Positions 13,224-25,365 are shown, counted from the first letter of the stretch. The stretch is DNA of 64,000 nt from Micractinium sp. NFX-FRZ (GCA_029339195.1 JAPTJF010000157.1:1-64000); one strand, 5' to 3'. Translations and numbers: made by a program. Notes: a model not told the origin generated them from the letters alone.

Positions 13224-16200
13224 CGAGCGGGCACGCAGCCGTAGCCAGCAGGAGGGGGTCTGCGATTGTTCATTTCCCCAGTGTGTGTGTTCAAATCATG
13301 CATGCAAACGTAGCTCACCCCCTTGGTGCCCAGGCAGACGCTGCCAGCAATGATGACCGCCAGCGTGGCGATGGCCCCAATCCACCACAGCCGCACAAAG
13401 TCGATGCTGACCTGCAAGGGCACTCGCAGCAGGGAGGGCAGGGTTGCACATAAATCAAGTCCTCTCCAATAGCAAGAAAACATGGAGGAGTAGTCCAACA
13501 AATAGTGCAAAGCAGGGGGCGGATGGGGTGGCGTGGCGTGCCGGTGTGGCGGTGCAGGGCAGGGGTTGTCCGAGCTGCCCGGCAGTCCGCAGCATGGCGC
13601 AGCATCAACGTGCTTAGCAGGCTGCACTCACCTTGCGGATGGGTGTGTGGTATGGCACGAGGACGTACTTATTCAGCTTGGCATACCACTCTTTCTGCGG
13701 GGGAAAAACGGTAGGGTAGGGCACTGTATGTGAGTCTCGAGGGATGTGCTTGATCTGCTTCCAGCTGGCTCGCTCTTTCTAGATGCGAGGAGGCATGCAG
13801 AGGAGAGCAGGTATGTCGCTATGCGCACCCCGATGTGTGGCACTACAAGCAGGGCAGGAGCCAACGCAATGGTGCGCCCTGCCAGCTCCTGGGTTCAAGC
13901 CCTGCCAACCCACCTGCTGCTCGTCATAAGCGGGCCCCTTGTCCCCGAAGAAGGCTCCGGAGGAGATGACCTCGGCGTTCCAGGCCAGGCGCAGCAGGAC
14001 ACGTGCCAGCAGGACGTTGATGATGATGGAGGCGCACACCTGACGGGGGGGGGGGAGCAGGCGCAGAGGGGTGGGAGGCGAGGGGAGGGATGGAGGTGAA
14101 TGATTGGTGGGGGGGGGGCAGGGAAGGGAAGGGCAGGGAAGGGAAGGGGAGGGGAGAGGAGGGGAGTGCTGCGGCCTGGATTGAAGGATGGAGCAGGGGG
14201 GCAGCATGGCCCCCAAAGACAAAGTGGGGAGCGGCCGCCAACCCGGCAAGCATGGCACTGCACAGCACAGAAGAAGAAGAAGAAGAAGAAGAAGAAGAAG
14301 AAGAAGAAGAAGAAGAAGAAGAAGAATACGCCCTTGGGCGTGGGTTGAGGAAACCAGCGGAGGTGTGGGCCCCCTGTCCTAGCGCAGCACATGTCAAGGC
14401 AGCACGGCACAGCGCAGCACAGCATAGCACACTCACGGAGATCATGACGGTGAAGGCAAACTCCACTGTGGCTCCTGTGCCAATGCCGTACAGCACCACC
14501 TGGCAGTACAGGGAAGGGAGATGAGGGGGCACGTGGGCACGCCGGTAGGCTCAGATGAAGCTCCACCTCGCAGGCACAGCCTGAGCTCAGCTCTCATTTG
14601 CATGTTTGAGGTGCTTTTAGCCCCCTCAAGCACTTGCCCCACCACAGAGATGCCTTGTTCGCCGATGCCCTCCTCCCTCCCCCCCGAAATCCCTCTCGCC
14701 CACCCACCCTCTCCCTTACGCACACCACTCTGCCCCTCACCATGGCCAACACAGTCGACACGTTTGCCTCCAGGACTGTGATCAGGGCAATGCGCAGGCC
14801 GCGGTGCAGCGCCTTCAGTCCCAGCTCGCGGGGGGCGTCCCGAGGCAGCATGTGCATGTCTGCATGGGTCAAGGGCAGGGCGGGGGGTGGGAGGCGTCAT
14901 CGTCTCGCCAGGGGCCAGCTTGCACGGCCGTGGTGCGGCGGCATGTGCATGCCTGCGGGCGTCGAGAGTGGTGTGGGGCGGGAGGCGTCAGCGTGTTGGG
15001 ACGGGCCATCTTTCACGAGCCGTGGTGTGGCAGCATGTGCATGCCTGCGGGGCAGGAACGGGGAGTCGGCACGCTGGTGAGCGGATTCAGAGAACAAGGG
15101 CAGGATAGCACCAGCTGCCAGGGGGGAGCGTCCCGCAGCAGCAGCGTGCGCCTGTGTCTTCGGAAGCGGGGGAGGGTCATCAGGTAGGCAGGTGGGCAGG
15201 TAGCGCTGCAGCACCAGAGCAGGCCCTAGAGGTCTGTGGGCAGCTGCAGCGGCAGCTGCAGCACTGAGACCTCCGCCCGCTCGCCCCGCTGTCTGGCCAT
15301 GCGCCCTTGACCCTTGCACGCTTCCCAGTCCCACTGCCCCACCCACTGTCCCCTGCCCAACAAACACACCACGACCTTCTCGACCCCCCCACACCACGCA
15401 CCCTTGCAGGTGCGCTCAGGCGCAAATGGTTTGGGCGCCCGCACCCCGCCAAGTGTCGAGCATGCCTGCCTCTTCTAACCCCCAGCCTGCCCCGCACCTA
15501 TTGACTCACCCTTGTCTCCCCGCAGCCCGCCCCGGCCGGCCCTCGCCCCCCGCCCCTGCTCCTCTCCGCTCCCAGGAAGCAGGGCCCCCTCTCACCCTCT
15601 CTGATGCGCTCGAAAGCGATGATGTGCGCGTCAGCTCCCAGCCCAATGTTGAGCACCACAGCCACGATGGCGGCATCAGACAGGGCGTAGTGGGAGGCGT
15701 TGAAAAAGAGCATGTGCAGCCAGATGTAGACAACCGTGAGGTAGGCCCCGAGAATGGCGGCAGCCTGCGGCCGGGTTGAGTGCCGGGGGTGGGGCACACA
15801 GGGGCACTGGGTTGAGAAGCGGCTCAGGGAGTCTGAATTCCCCCCTTTTGGGGTTCTTTCAGAGCCAGTCAGCCAGGCAGGCAGGCAGGAAGGCAGGCAG
15901 CCAGGCACAGTGTGCTGCGGCTGTGGCACCGCCAGCAACCTGCCGGAGCTGCAAGGCAATGGCATGCGTGCAGGCGAGGCGGCCAGCCTTCGCCCTACCT
16001 GGTAGCGCAGCAGCAGGCAGCCCCACACGATCCCCATGGCTACTCCCGCAGCCAGGATGGTGTCATGCAGGTCCTGCTTCCCCATGTCGCCGCTGCAGGG
16101 GGGAGGGGCAGGGGAGGGTGGGGTTTGGGGGCCTGAGGTGTGGCGCACGTCTGGCTGCCCCCTGCCGCTGCTGCAACGTGAGTTTAAGGGAGTACTATGG

Positions 16201-17764
16201 TTCCCCTATGTACTTACTTAGGGCAGGCCTGCTGGCCCTCCCTGCTGCCGCCTACCGCTGCCTCCACTGCCTGGGTTTGCTCGCTGACTTAGACTGTCCC
16301 CTCTGTGTCAGAGCCCCAATTGGGCGTGTGGGTCCTCTCAAGGACTCATCCCCTGCTCCTTTTCCGCACCTCATCGACATAGCTGAGCGGATCTCCATGG
16401 CAAGAGGCAGAGTCTCAAAGGCGTTCAGAATGGGCGCTGCAGGGCGGAAGGGAAAGGCGGGTGCGTTGTGCCGCTTTCAGCCAGGGCGGGCGGTGCAGGC
16501 AGAAGCGGACCCAGAGAGTGCACTGCTTCTGTTCCACTTCCAAGGCATGCACCAAGGAGCGGTGCAAGCTGTTGGAGGAGCGGAGGTTAACAGCGCATTG
16601 TGGGCCTGGGCGGGCCAGGCAAGGATGGCTGCACAGAGGTCCGCTGGTAAATTTGCTGAGGTATGTGCGCTATGGGGCGGATGCCGTTGTTGTGCTTAGT
16701 GGTGTGCCTGCCTCGCCATCCAGCAGCTTGCCGTGCAGCCTGCCTTTCACTGCACCTGGACAGCTGTCCACCCGGCCCCACGCAGGCAGGCACAGCCCCG
16801 AGTGCTGCCTGCCCTGCCACACAGGAGCGATCTCAGCGCTGCTGCCATACTGGAGCACCTTGCCACCTCCCGTACTCTATCACTCCCTCATGCAAGCCGT
16901 GCTGTCAGTCGGTCACGCCCACGCAAGCAGTGCATTCAATTAGAGAATCAGGCAGGCAGGCAGGCAGGCAGGCAGGCTGGTGGGAAGTCCAGCGGGCGGC
17001 TCACCGATCTGCTGCTTGTCGTTCACCCCAGGGATTACAACCTGAATTTTGTTGGGTTTGAGCACGGTGACCTTGGAATTGGGCTGGCCGTTTCTGGAGC
17101 AGACCTGCAGGGCATGGGGAGCAGCAAGGGAGCGGTGAGGAGGGGAGCAGGGTGGGGTGGGGGTGGGGGTCCAGGCAGGGACGCAGCTGGCTTTGAAACA
17201 TGACTGGGGGTATGTCTGCTGGCCCAGCCCTACCTGGTACATTTCGTCCGCTTGAGCTGCCACTGTCTCCGAGTTTACTTCTACCGAAGAGCCATTGCGG
17301 GGGACGCATGCATACCTGCACGTAGGGAGAGGGAGACACAGGGATGCAACAGCGGGCTCAGAAGGCCCGCCTGCCAGCCACCTGCAGCAGCGCAGCCCCC
17401 AGCATGCCCCAGCACGGAATCACATTACACACAATCAAGCACCACTTCACCCTTGCTTTCCCCGCACTCACATCATGGAGTAGCCTCCTCCAAACTCCAC
17501 ACCCAGAGTGACGTCATCCTTGATTTTCGACGCCGACAGGCCCACCGCCAGCCCCAGCCCCACAATCAGTGCCACCAGCAGCGCCAGAGAGGGCCAGCGT
17601 GGCAGCGCCAGCCACTCGCAGTTCAGGCCATATGCTGTCACATCCCAGGCGCGGTGCGCCGCCGCGGTCACGCTGTCCCACGCCTGCCCCAGCGCGCCGG
17701 AGCGCTTGGGCTGGGTGATCGCCTTTGGGCGGGCCTGCATGGCGGGTGGGCGGTTTGTTTGCAT
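9726..17764 (-). CDS. secDF: SecD-SecF fusion protein translocase subunit
   Basis: Eighteen exons: 17472-17764, 17234-17315, 17005-17104, 16370-16436, 15999-16092, 15596-15764, 14741-14859, 14437-14499, 13914-14039, 13632-13694, 13319-13411, 12866-13009, 12540-12611, 12075-12131, 11639-11803, 10965-11105, 10417-10573, 9726-10018; 2298 bp, 765 aa. In bacteria SecDF uses the proton gradient to help Sec-exported proteins leave the membrane. The SecD half has TM1 (about 70-90), the GVEFGGG motif (canonical GLDLxGG), TM2-TM6, and ADAHIIAFERIREG at 254-267 (canonical VDANVLIFERIREE). The SecF half has TM1 (about 402-420), VDYSAGTSV (canonical FTGGT), SYAINDCVVVFDRIR in exon 16 (canonical SINDTVVVFDRIR) and two last TMs. 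The periplasmic P1 region is only about 90 residues, far shorter than in bacteria. The C-tail (680-765) is Ser/Ala-rich. The N-terminus is not an obvious transit peptide; Met9 is an alternative start. Compartment (plastid, mitochondrion or ER) is unknown. Confidence 0.85.
10551..10678 (-). repeat. Exon-17 edge copied 111 bp away
   Basis: The start of SecDF exon 17 (ACCAGACCCATGGCACG on plus, from 10551) is repeated from 10662 inside intron 16, an offset of 111 bp. Confidence 0.85.
10777..10970 (-). repeat. Triplicated exon-16 donor region
   Basis: CACCGTGG plus flanking sequence from the exon-16 donor (10962) recurs at 10895 and 10777 within intron 16. The latter two also share CTCCAGGCACC at 10909 and 10791. 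Confidence 0.7.
11788..11926 (-). repeat. Exon-15 edge copied 111 bp away
   Basis: The acceptor and first codons of SecDF exon 15 (GGTCCACC from 11797) have a diverged copy from 11908 in intron 14. It still carries a CTGCAG acceptor and can be read VVDQCQRAI against the functional VDQSRRAI. Confidence 0.8.
13165..13224. repeat. (AGGC)n microsatellite
   Basis: About fifteen tandem GGCA units inside SecDF intron 11. Shorter GGCA runs lie at about 15871-15900, 16952-16976 and 51376-51408. Confidence 0.95.
14272..14378 (-). repeat. Dispersed repeat copy A with (GAA)n
   Basis: A 50-bp unique core (14329-14378) follows a (GAA)n run at 14272-14325, all inside SecDF intron 8. The same core with a degenerate GAA-type run occurs at 36838-36919 in the protease gene. 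Read on the minus strand, the core is followed by a (TTC)n tail. Confidence 0.8.
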
Positions 17765-18636
17765 CCTTCCTTATCTGATTGCATGCAAGCGGGCGTGAGA
17801 GCGCGGTGGTTTAGGTCCAACTCAGCTGGCGAGGGGGGAGTGGGGTACCGGAAGAAAGGGAAGGTGAGCACCAGCGGCCGCTGCGCACGGCGGCGGCAGC
17901 GGCAGCGGCGGCAGCAGCATGCTGCCCCACGTACGCCATCACTCCTGCCATCATTCCTGCCATCTTCTTTGACCCCAAAGCTTTCTGTTGGCCCTGCTGT
18001 ACAGGCACACCGCTACAGGGCCAACTTCCTTACCTCCTCGAACCCGCAGCCATCGATGACGTCGGCCATGGGGTGCTGTAGTCCTGCTCTCGTGCCCCAG
18101 CCGGATCTCTGCAGTGCCTTGCGACTGCTAAACTCTTCCCAGCCGAAAGATGCCTCCTTCCCGGGCCTTCGAATCGAGAGGGGACATTCCGATCAGACCA
18201 CACGCGGGCCGGAAGATGCCCGTCCCCCCACGAAGAAAGCATCAAGGGCGGAACAATGCCGACCGGGCACTGGCGATGCTGCCAGGCTTGACCGGCCCCA
18301 ACACTTCGTGTTGCGCACCAATTGGGGCAGCGACCGGTGCAGGGATCACAAACAGTCGCAAACCAGGTAGGTACCCCACCCCCTCCCTGGCTGGGCACTC
18401 AACCCATGCCCTCGCGGTTTTTCGAAGCTTTTTCGAAGCTGCAGCGACGCAGGCACCTCAATTAACACGTGTTTGGGTAGACGAGAGGTTGAATTGACCG
18501 CTTGCTGGCGGTTGTGTGCAGCGCCCCTGCATGCCATGCGAAGGCACCTCCCTCTTGCCCCCTGGCCTTCTGGCTCGAGGCACTCACATCCACCCCTTCT
18601 CCCGGCGACGATCTACGGCCTGGCTGCAGGATCGCC
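17765..18636. promoter_or_regulatory. Shared upstream region, divergent pair
   Basis: This 872-bp region separates the start codons of SecDF (-) and the secreted 266-aa protein (+) and presumably holds both promoters and 5' UTRs. A (GCC/GCA)-rich stretch lies at 17876-17925. I could not assign a specific promoter motif. Confidence 0.45.
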
Positions 18637-21600
18637 ATGCAGAGCCGACCGACGATGCTGGCGCTGGTCGCCCTCTGCGCGTGCGCCAGCCTGGCCGCCG
18701 CACAGTCCCCCTCCCCCTCCCCCTCCCCCGCATTCGTGGACCCTGGCTTTGCTGATCCCAACTGGGTGGACCCCAACCTGCAGACCGAGGTGAGGGAGAG
18801 CAGCAGGCTTGACTTACGACTTGCTTGCAGGCCTGCCGATCTGGCGGGGTGCCGGCGGTCTGGCGGGGTGCCGGCGGCCATGCATGCATGCGCGGACAGC
18901 GCCCCTGCGCGCAGGCAGCGGAGCAGGGGTGCTGCGTCGCTGCCCGCCCGCTTGGCTGCACTCACACCGGCTGGATTGCTCCCCTTTGTGCAGGGTTTTA
19001 ACGCAGCAATGACTCCTGAAGCAATTGTGGGCAACCCCCTGGGCCTGCAGCCGGTGAGACGCCAACCCAGCCAGAGCCACGGCTGCGCGCCGCTGCCAGC
19101 GCATGCCTGCCTGCGCCAGTGCGTGCAAGCGGGATGCGCCTGCTCTGCACATAAAGCACGCATGCACGCACAGCTGATCACGACATGTTGTGCTGACGCT
19201 GCGCCCGGAGTCAGCATCTGCGCCTGTGATGCTGCCTGTGCCTGTGCCTTGGCCTTTGCTGCCGCACCTGCCTGCTGCGCCCGAGCCGCCTCGCGAGTGC
19301 CGCCTCAGCTGGCCGCCCTTCCTTTCCTCCCACCTGACCCCTGCAGGCCCAGGTTCAGATGGAGGGAATGGAGGCTCCCAACGCGGGCATCACCTTCAGC
19401 AGCCAGCACAATGCCGGTGAGTCCACTTCCGCCACCTGAGCTGTGTCTTGGGGAGCCAACGGCTCGGCGCTCTTGGTTGCTCCACCATGCTGGCAACACG
19501 ATATTCTGGCCGGGCTTCTTATGTGACCCACGAATGTATGACCTGGATCACCACCTTCCTCAAACATTCACCATGCAGAGGAGTCCCTGGACGCTGAGAA
19601 CCTGTGGACCTGGTGCGTATGCTGTGCATGCTGCGCTGTGCATGCTGTGCTGTGCATGCTGTGCACGACGTCCTGCAGGGCAGGGCCAGTTGTGCACGCC
19701 GATGCCGCCAACCCGGCCCTGCACCTTGCCACGCGCGCACACTCGCTGGGTTGCCCGCCGCCCTTGCAGCCGCCAGGTTGCCTGGCAAAGGCTCGTGCTG
19801 TCAAATTGCTGCAATCACGCCCTCTTCACTTTCCTGTCTTCCCGCTTATTCCCGCCTTCCAGGGAGTTTGATGGCTACAATGTGGAAAACGTGGGCCTCA
19901 CCACCGTGCACAACCTTAAGGTGGGGTATCTGGTCGGGGCGTCACGCAGAGGGAGGGAGGGTTGCATTGAAGTGACGGAGGCTGGGCAGAAGATGCAAAG
20001 TCGTCAGTCGGGGCCCAGGCAGTGTGGGGCAACACAGGCAAAGCTATCTGGCAGCGCAAGGTAGTGGCGGGCGGCAGCGGGGTGCAGGCTGGCCCCTGCA
20101 GCTGGCACCGACTGACTGCAGGGTGCGCCAATCCGGCGCCTGCACCTGTTATCTTGCCTGCCTGCCAATTGTGTGACCGGCCGCGCGCTGCACCGTGCTG
20201 CGAGCCCGCCTTCCTCCCCGCCCGCCCGCCCTGACCCCACCTGCATGTGCCCCCACCCGCTCTCTGTGCGTGCGCAGGACCCCAGCTGGCCCACCGTCCT
20301 CACTCTGTTCCAGACCGTCTCCAGCCCCGACTTTGCGCCCATCGAATTTGGAGAGCTCAACCGGGTGAGTGAATCTCATTCCTCTGCGTCCCGCGTCCTC
20401 CTTCTGTGAATGTAAGCTTCGCCAAGTGTGGAGAGCTCATGGGGTGGGTGGACGTGTGTGCTGCCAAGAGAGATAGGGTTGAGGGCTCAACGTGCATGGC
20501 TTGTGCAGCAACCTCAAGGGCTGGCAGGCAAGCATGGTGGTGCACAGCAAGGCACGGCCTTGTGCCGGGCTCACAGCCTCCATGTCCACCGGGACCATGT
20601 TCGCCAGTCACTCACCCTGCCCCCACCACCCCCCTCTTCCTCGCAGACCGACCTGGACGCTCTGGCACAGGGCCTGAGGCTGGCAGATGGCACCGAGCTG
20701 GGCTACATTGACATCTATGACGCACTCAACGACACCGCCCTGTGAGCTTGGGGAAGACAGTGTGTACTGCTGTGCAACCCGAGGGGCACAGGCCGCCCGG
20801 GCGGGGGCCACCCTCCACCAGATACGCCGGTTGGGGCAGCTGCCATGCAGCCTGCCAGCCTGCGCGTGCTTCAATCCTGAGGGCCGGGAAGGGTGCCTGG
20901 TGCAAGCCGTGGCTGCGATCCCTCCCACTGGTGCGCCGGACGCACCAGTGACAATCACCCAGCACACCCTTTCCACCGCCCCCCTGCCCTTGTGCATACC
21001 ACCCATGCAGGGGTGTGGTTGCCCGCATGGCCAACGACCCCACCCAGGCGATCTTCGGTGCGTAGCTCTCCAGTGCCTGCCTGCAGCTCTTCCGCTGTCC
21101 TGCCCGCCGCTTGCCCGCCCACCACCCCAGCACCCTCTCCCCAGCCACTGCCTGCCCTGAGACCTGTCAGCCCGGCAATCACGCCGTGCCTGCTTGCACG
21201 TACCCTGGGCAAGGACACGGGCAAGACAACCCTGGAAGCGCTTGCTGACGTGGCACTCTGCTGACGTGTCCCTCCCCCCTGCAGGCACCCTGGGCAACGA
21301 TAACAGTGAGTCAAGCCTGACGGGCGGCATCGAAATGCCAGTTGACGAGGACACCTTCATCCCGCTGACGGAGGAGGAGATTGCCGCGCTGCCAGGTCTG
21401 CATGCTGCGCCATGCTGTGCTAACGTGTGCCACGCTGCGCATGCATTGTGCAATCTGGTGTGTGTGCACGCACGCTACCGGCTGCACGTCCTGGTGTTGC
21501 CACCACCACCTTTACGCCTCGGCTGCCCTTTATCACTTGCCCCTTGACCTGCTCCCCACCCTGCTGCCACTCTGCATTCCACTCTGCATTCCACGCTGCA

Positions 21601-21990
21601 TTCCACGCTGCTCCCAACCCGCCCCACCATTCTACGCCCTGCGTCCACCACTCCCCACCCTTTGCTCCTACCCTCCCTTCTGAGCAGATCCCGACACCCT
21701 CACCGGCACCGACCCCAATGCCAGCCCCGCCCCGGTGAGTGCCATTTTCGGACCTTCAGCCCGCTGCCTTCAGGCTGTCTGAGTTGATTGAGTGCATGTG
21801 GCCACATCGGACTTTGCCTGCCAGCTGGAACCACGGGTCTGTGGCAGGGCCAACAGGGGTCCCAAGGCGGCTCCCCCTCCCCTCCTGAGCCCACCTGCTC
21901 CCGTCACCCAATGCTGCCTCCCTGCCCCTCTGTTGTCCTGCTCATGTGCAGGCGCGCCGCCTGCGCAAGCTGGCCCAGTGGATGCAGTGA
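18637..21990 (+). CDS. Secreted protein of unknown family, 266 aa
   Basis: Eleven exons: 18637-18789, 18994-19053, 19347-19416, 19579-19612, 19863-19920, 20278-20364, 20647-20741, 21011-21057, 21285-21395, 21688-21734, 21952-21990; 801 bp. A signal peptide (MQSRPTMLALVALCACASLA, then AAQ) is followed by a short Ser/Pro run and a mature acidic protein. Two segments look folded: FDGYNVENVGLTTVHNLKDP and the Asp-rich stretch around LADGTELGYIDIYDALNDTA. The C-terminus is basic (ARRLRKLAQWMQ). I recognise no family and propose no function beyond a secreted or wall-associated location. The frame is continuous across all junctions. Confidence 0.7.
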
Positions 21991-22290
21991 TGTGGCAAGC
22001 CCAGCATGCTCAGCATGTCACGTCAGCTTGGCAAGCGCGCAAACCGGCGGACTAGGCAGCTGCCTGTAGGCAGGGCACAGAGCATTGAACCTTTCTGGCT
22101 GCATCCAGGCAGCTCATCTCTTACCTCCACTGCGTGACGCCAACCCACACCCCCATTCCCGACTCATCTCCGCTCTCAGCTCTCGCCACGCACCAGACGC
22201 AACACGTGCACGCCACTGCACAGCACCGGCGGTGCACCTGGCTGTGTGCTTGGCCCCTAAAAGCACTTTCATTTCGCATGCCATGATTCT

Positions 22291-22295
22291 TGTAA
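22291..22295 (+). terminator. TGTAA polyadenylation signal
   Basis: TGTAA about 300 bp beyond the stop of the 18637-21990 gene. Confidence 0.5.
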
Positions 22296-22868
22296 ATATC
22301 CCAGCCATTTGCGATGCACACACACACGGCAACTGGCGTGGCAGCGAGAGGGGCAGCTTTGCACCCACTGAGTGGAGACCAGGGCGAACAAACGGCTGTA
22401 GAGCGCATGCCTCCCTGCTGCTTGCATATGAACCGAGTGCTCTGCCACACCAGGAGCCCTCCATGCACTCCACCGCCAGCCAGCCACCCCCTCGACCGCC
22501 ACCCGCACCCAGCTGCTGCAACCAGGACCAGCCAGCCGGCCCCACAAGGCGCCGGGTCCTCCTGAAACCCAGCGGCCCCGGTTGCCCTCCATACCAACCT
22601 TGGGTGTGGGTGCGCAGGAGGTCGGTGCGCACCAGCAGTGTGACCGGGGACTTTCCCAATGTTTGACACAGATGAGGTACCCTGCTGGTGAGAACGCCAA
22701 AGGGAAGTGCCGCCCGCAGTCATCCCTGATGATGATCTGATCACACATGTGCAAGCAGACATCTCAAGCAAGCAGTGTCAATAGCGTATGTGCATACCAT
22801 CACCCTGTGTCCTCTGTCTCACGCAGCCCCAAGTTCACACCGCTTGGTGCATGATTGCCGGGTAAGCG
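22296..22868. other. Intergenic between convergent 3' ends
   Basis: No coding exon or repeat is visible between the two facing polyadenylation signals. Confidence 0.45.
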
Positions 22869-22873
22869 TTACA
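22869..22873 (-). terminator. TGTAA polyadenylation signal
   Basis: Minus-strand TGTAA about 350 bp past the stop of the small secreted protein gene at 23222. Confidence 0.5.
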
Positions 22874-23221
22874 AGCACCACTGAGGGTTGCAGAGTAAGC
22901 AAAGCTGTTTAGCATGGGAGCGGGTTGCGGACAACTAGGACAAAAGCGGCACAGAGGGTGAGGGCCAGGGTGCATCGATCAGGCTCGATGCATCGATCAG
23001 GGGGTGTGGTGGTGTGGGGGGCGAGAACGCACAATCTAGAGGGGCGTGAGCTGAAAAGGATCTGAAGGGCCAAATATTCAGGCGCTGGGATGAAATCAGA
23101 GGGGACTGAGCAACCCCAGCGCACGGTTATTAGGGGGGAGGCCGAGCATGGCCGGGGATGGCCGCAGTGCGGTGACACGAGTCTTCACGCTGTGTGGCTG
23201 GGCCACAGGCCGAGCACACGC

Positions 23222-25099
23222 TCAGCACTTGAAGTCACGGAGCACGCCTGTAGGGAAGGAGATGGGGGAGAATAAGTGGGTGAGGGTGGGCAAGCTGGGT
23301 AGGCAAGCTGCACATGGACGGCCAGACGCGGCCCAACAATTGCATGCGTGCGCCTCGATAGACTGCCTCCACAACCAACACATTGCACATGCACGTGTTT
23401 CAGTGAGGGACAGCTCACCCGGGGGCAGGGACTTCTTGTAGGGCTGCAGCTGCTTGATGTAGCTGGCCAGGCTGTGCTCGCACTTCTGCGCAGCAAGGAC
23501 GGGGGGGCAGGGAGGGGGGAGCAGGTCAGAGCAGCAACGGAGGAGGCCCGCGGGATGCTGTGCTTAATTGCACAGCAGGGCTGCATGGTGTGCGCATGAT
23601 GCACAGCACGGCTCGCGCAAGCAAGGAGATGGTACGGGCTGTGGCTCAAACAGTGATTAAGAGCATGAGGGGAAGAATGATGCTGACCCAATACTTGCCT
23701 GGTAAGCCACCAGGTCAGCCCAGGTCTTGCTGCAGGGGGGGTAGAGTGGGAACAGCAGGCGCTGCTCAGCAAGGTGTGCCACGAACCAGAGGTAGGTGAA
23801 GATAGGGATTGCAGCTGATCCCATGTCTTGTTTACTAGACTTGAATGCGAGTCACGAGTCAAGCAGGGCGCCAGGAGGCTATTGGGTGACTGCAGCGCAG
23901 ACCAGCCATGCATACAGGAGGGGCGCCCGGAAGCGTTCCCAATGAATTCACTCACAACTTGTACTGGACCACGGAGCCGCAAGAGTAGGCGTTCTTGACG
24001 GACCGGTCGGGGGACTTGGGGCTGCAGGGAAATGGGGGGGGATGAGGGAGAGGCAGGGTGGTGAGCAGCGGGGCATGTGCTTGACACGACAAGACCTTGG
24101 GCGGCAGTGCAGGAGTTCAGGCAGGGCGAGCCCTAAGCCCACACAGCTGATGCCAGTGAGCCCTGAGTGGTTACTCACTTGCCGCGCATGGTCTTCTGCA
24201 CAGTCACCTGCAGGCGGGGAATGGGCGGCGGCGGGCATGTGCGAGGGTCATGCAGCGAGGGACGGTTGGTCAATTTCGAGCAAAGCGGGCGAGGTGGCCG
24301 GGCAGCGGCCCTTCCCGGTGCCAATTCTGCGTTGCAGGGGCAGGCCGCAAGCACATGCATGGCAGCAGTACGCATGCCTGGCAGCTATACGAGGCAGGCA
24401 GGCTTCCATTCCGCCGGTACAAGGCCCCGCCAGCCGCCCCCAGACCGGCTGCCAGCAGGGGACCTTGGGGCACACTTGCCTTCAGGGCGGAGTTGCAGGC
24501 CTTGAACAGACCCATCTTGATGGGCAGGGCCTTGGCCAGATCCAGGGTGTAGCAGGAGCGGTGGCTGCGAGGGACCAAGGTGCGGGGAGCGGGGGCGGGA
24601 AGGGTGAGGGCCCAGCTTCAAGCAAGCGAGGACGCCCTGCCCGCACGCAGTGCCTCTCCACAGGACTGAACGTGCTCTAAACACAACAGAGCCTCCCCAT
24701 CCGGCTTGTGAACAGACATCCCAACCATTCCACTGCCGCACGCACCAGTTGGTCCCAGCTGCAGGGGGGCGTTGCAGGGGGGCAGGATGTGCGGCGGCCA
24801 AGTCAGAAAAAAGGTGTCCGGAGAGCTAGCGGGCTCGCGATTGTAGGGCTATCCGGCTATGCGTGGGCGACATTTCGGCTACAGATCGGCTGATGGTAGT
24901 GCTGTCCGGCGGGGTGCATGCGTGCCATCGTGCTGCACGTGAGCGTCCAGCCCCTGCACGCGTGAGCCCCGCCCCCCTATCGCGCATGCCAATGTGGGAC
25001 GCAACCCTCGCTAGCTCGGATCTCACCAGGGGGGGTGTCGCCGCGCACCAGGCCGGCGCAGGCCAGGGAGGCCAGCAGGAACAGGCCGATGAACTTCAT
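23222..25099 (-). CDS. Small secreted Cys-containing protein, 129 aa
   Basis: Eight exons: 25027-25099, 24746-24758, 24480-24564, 24179-24207, 23956-24021, 23699-23729, 23419-23485, 23222-23247; 390 bp. A signal peptide (MKFIGLFLLASLACAGLVRG) precedes a basic mature domain with Cys in CHRSCYTLD, FKACNSALK, NAYSCGS, KCEHSL and the last residue. Six mature Cys could form three disulfides. Two introns start with GC instead of GT (after exons 3 and 6, both G/GCAAGT), and exon 2 is a 13-bp microexon that is needed to keep the frame. No family is recognised; a matrix, defence or signalling peptide are all possible. It is divergent from the large repeat-protein gene, with only 266 bp between start codons. 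Confidence 0.65.
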
Positions 25100-25365
25100 C
25101 GTGGCTCAGGGGCTCTGCTGCGGTTGGGGTCCGGGCCGGTGGAGTGAATAGGTGCTCCGAATGCTCCGAATGCATGTTTCAAGGCCCGGAGATGCCGCAG
25201 GGGCGGATATACGCGTGTGCCATGCATATGCCGAGGGCCTGGCCGGAAATGCCTTCTCCGGATCCGGGCCTGGATGCCTGCCTGGATGCCACAGGACGCT
25301 TGGATCTTCCAGGGTTTCGGCGCTTGCAAGGCTTCTCCGTCTGCGAACCGGTTGAGACGAGCGCC
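25100..25365. promoter_or_regulatory. Compact bidirectional promoter region
   Basis: Only 266 bp separate the start codons of two oppositely transcribed genes, both encoding signal peptides. Near-repeats such as GGATGCCTGCCT and a TGCTCCGAA pair (25151-25169) are present. No TATA box was identified. Confidence 0.5.

Noticed and set aside
14090..14524. Poly-Glu/poly-Lys frames over the (GAA)n tract
   Set aside because: Simple-sequence artefact inside a SecDF intron.
18502..20064. 520-codon plus-strand open frame
   Set aside because: It runs through four introns of the secreted 266-aa gene; the spliced model gives biased codons and a clean signal peptide, while the read-through parts do not.
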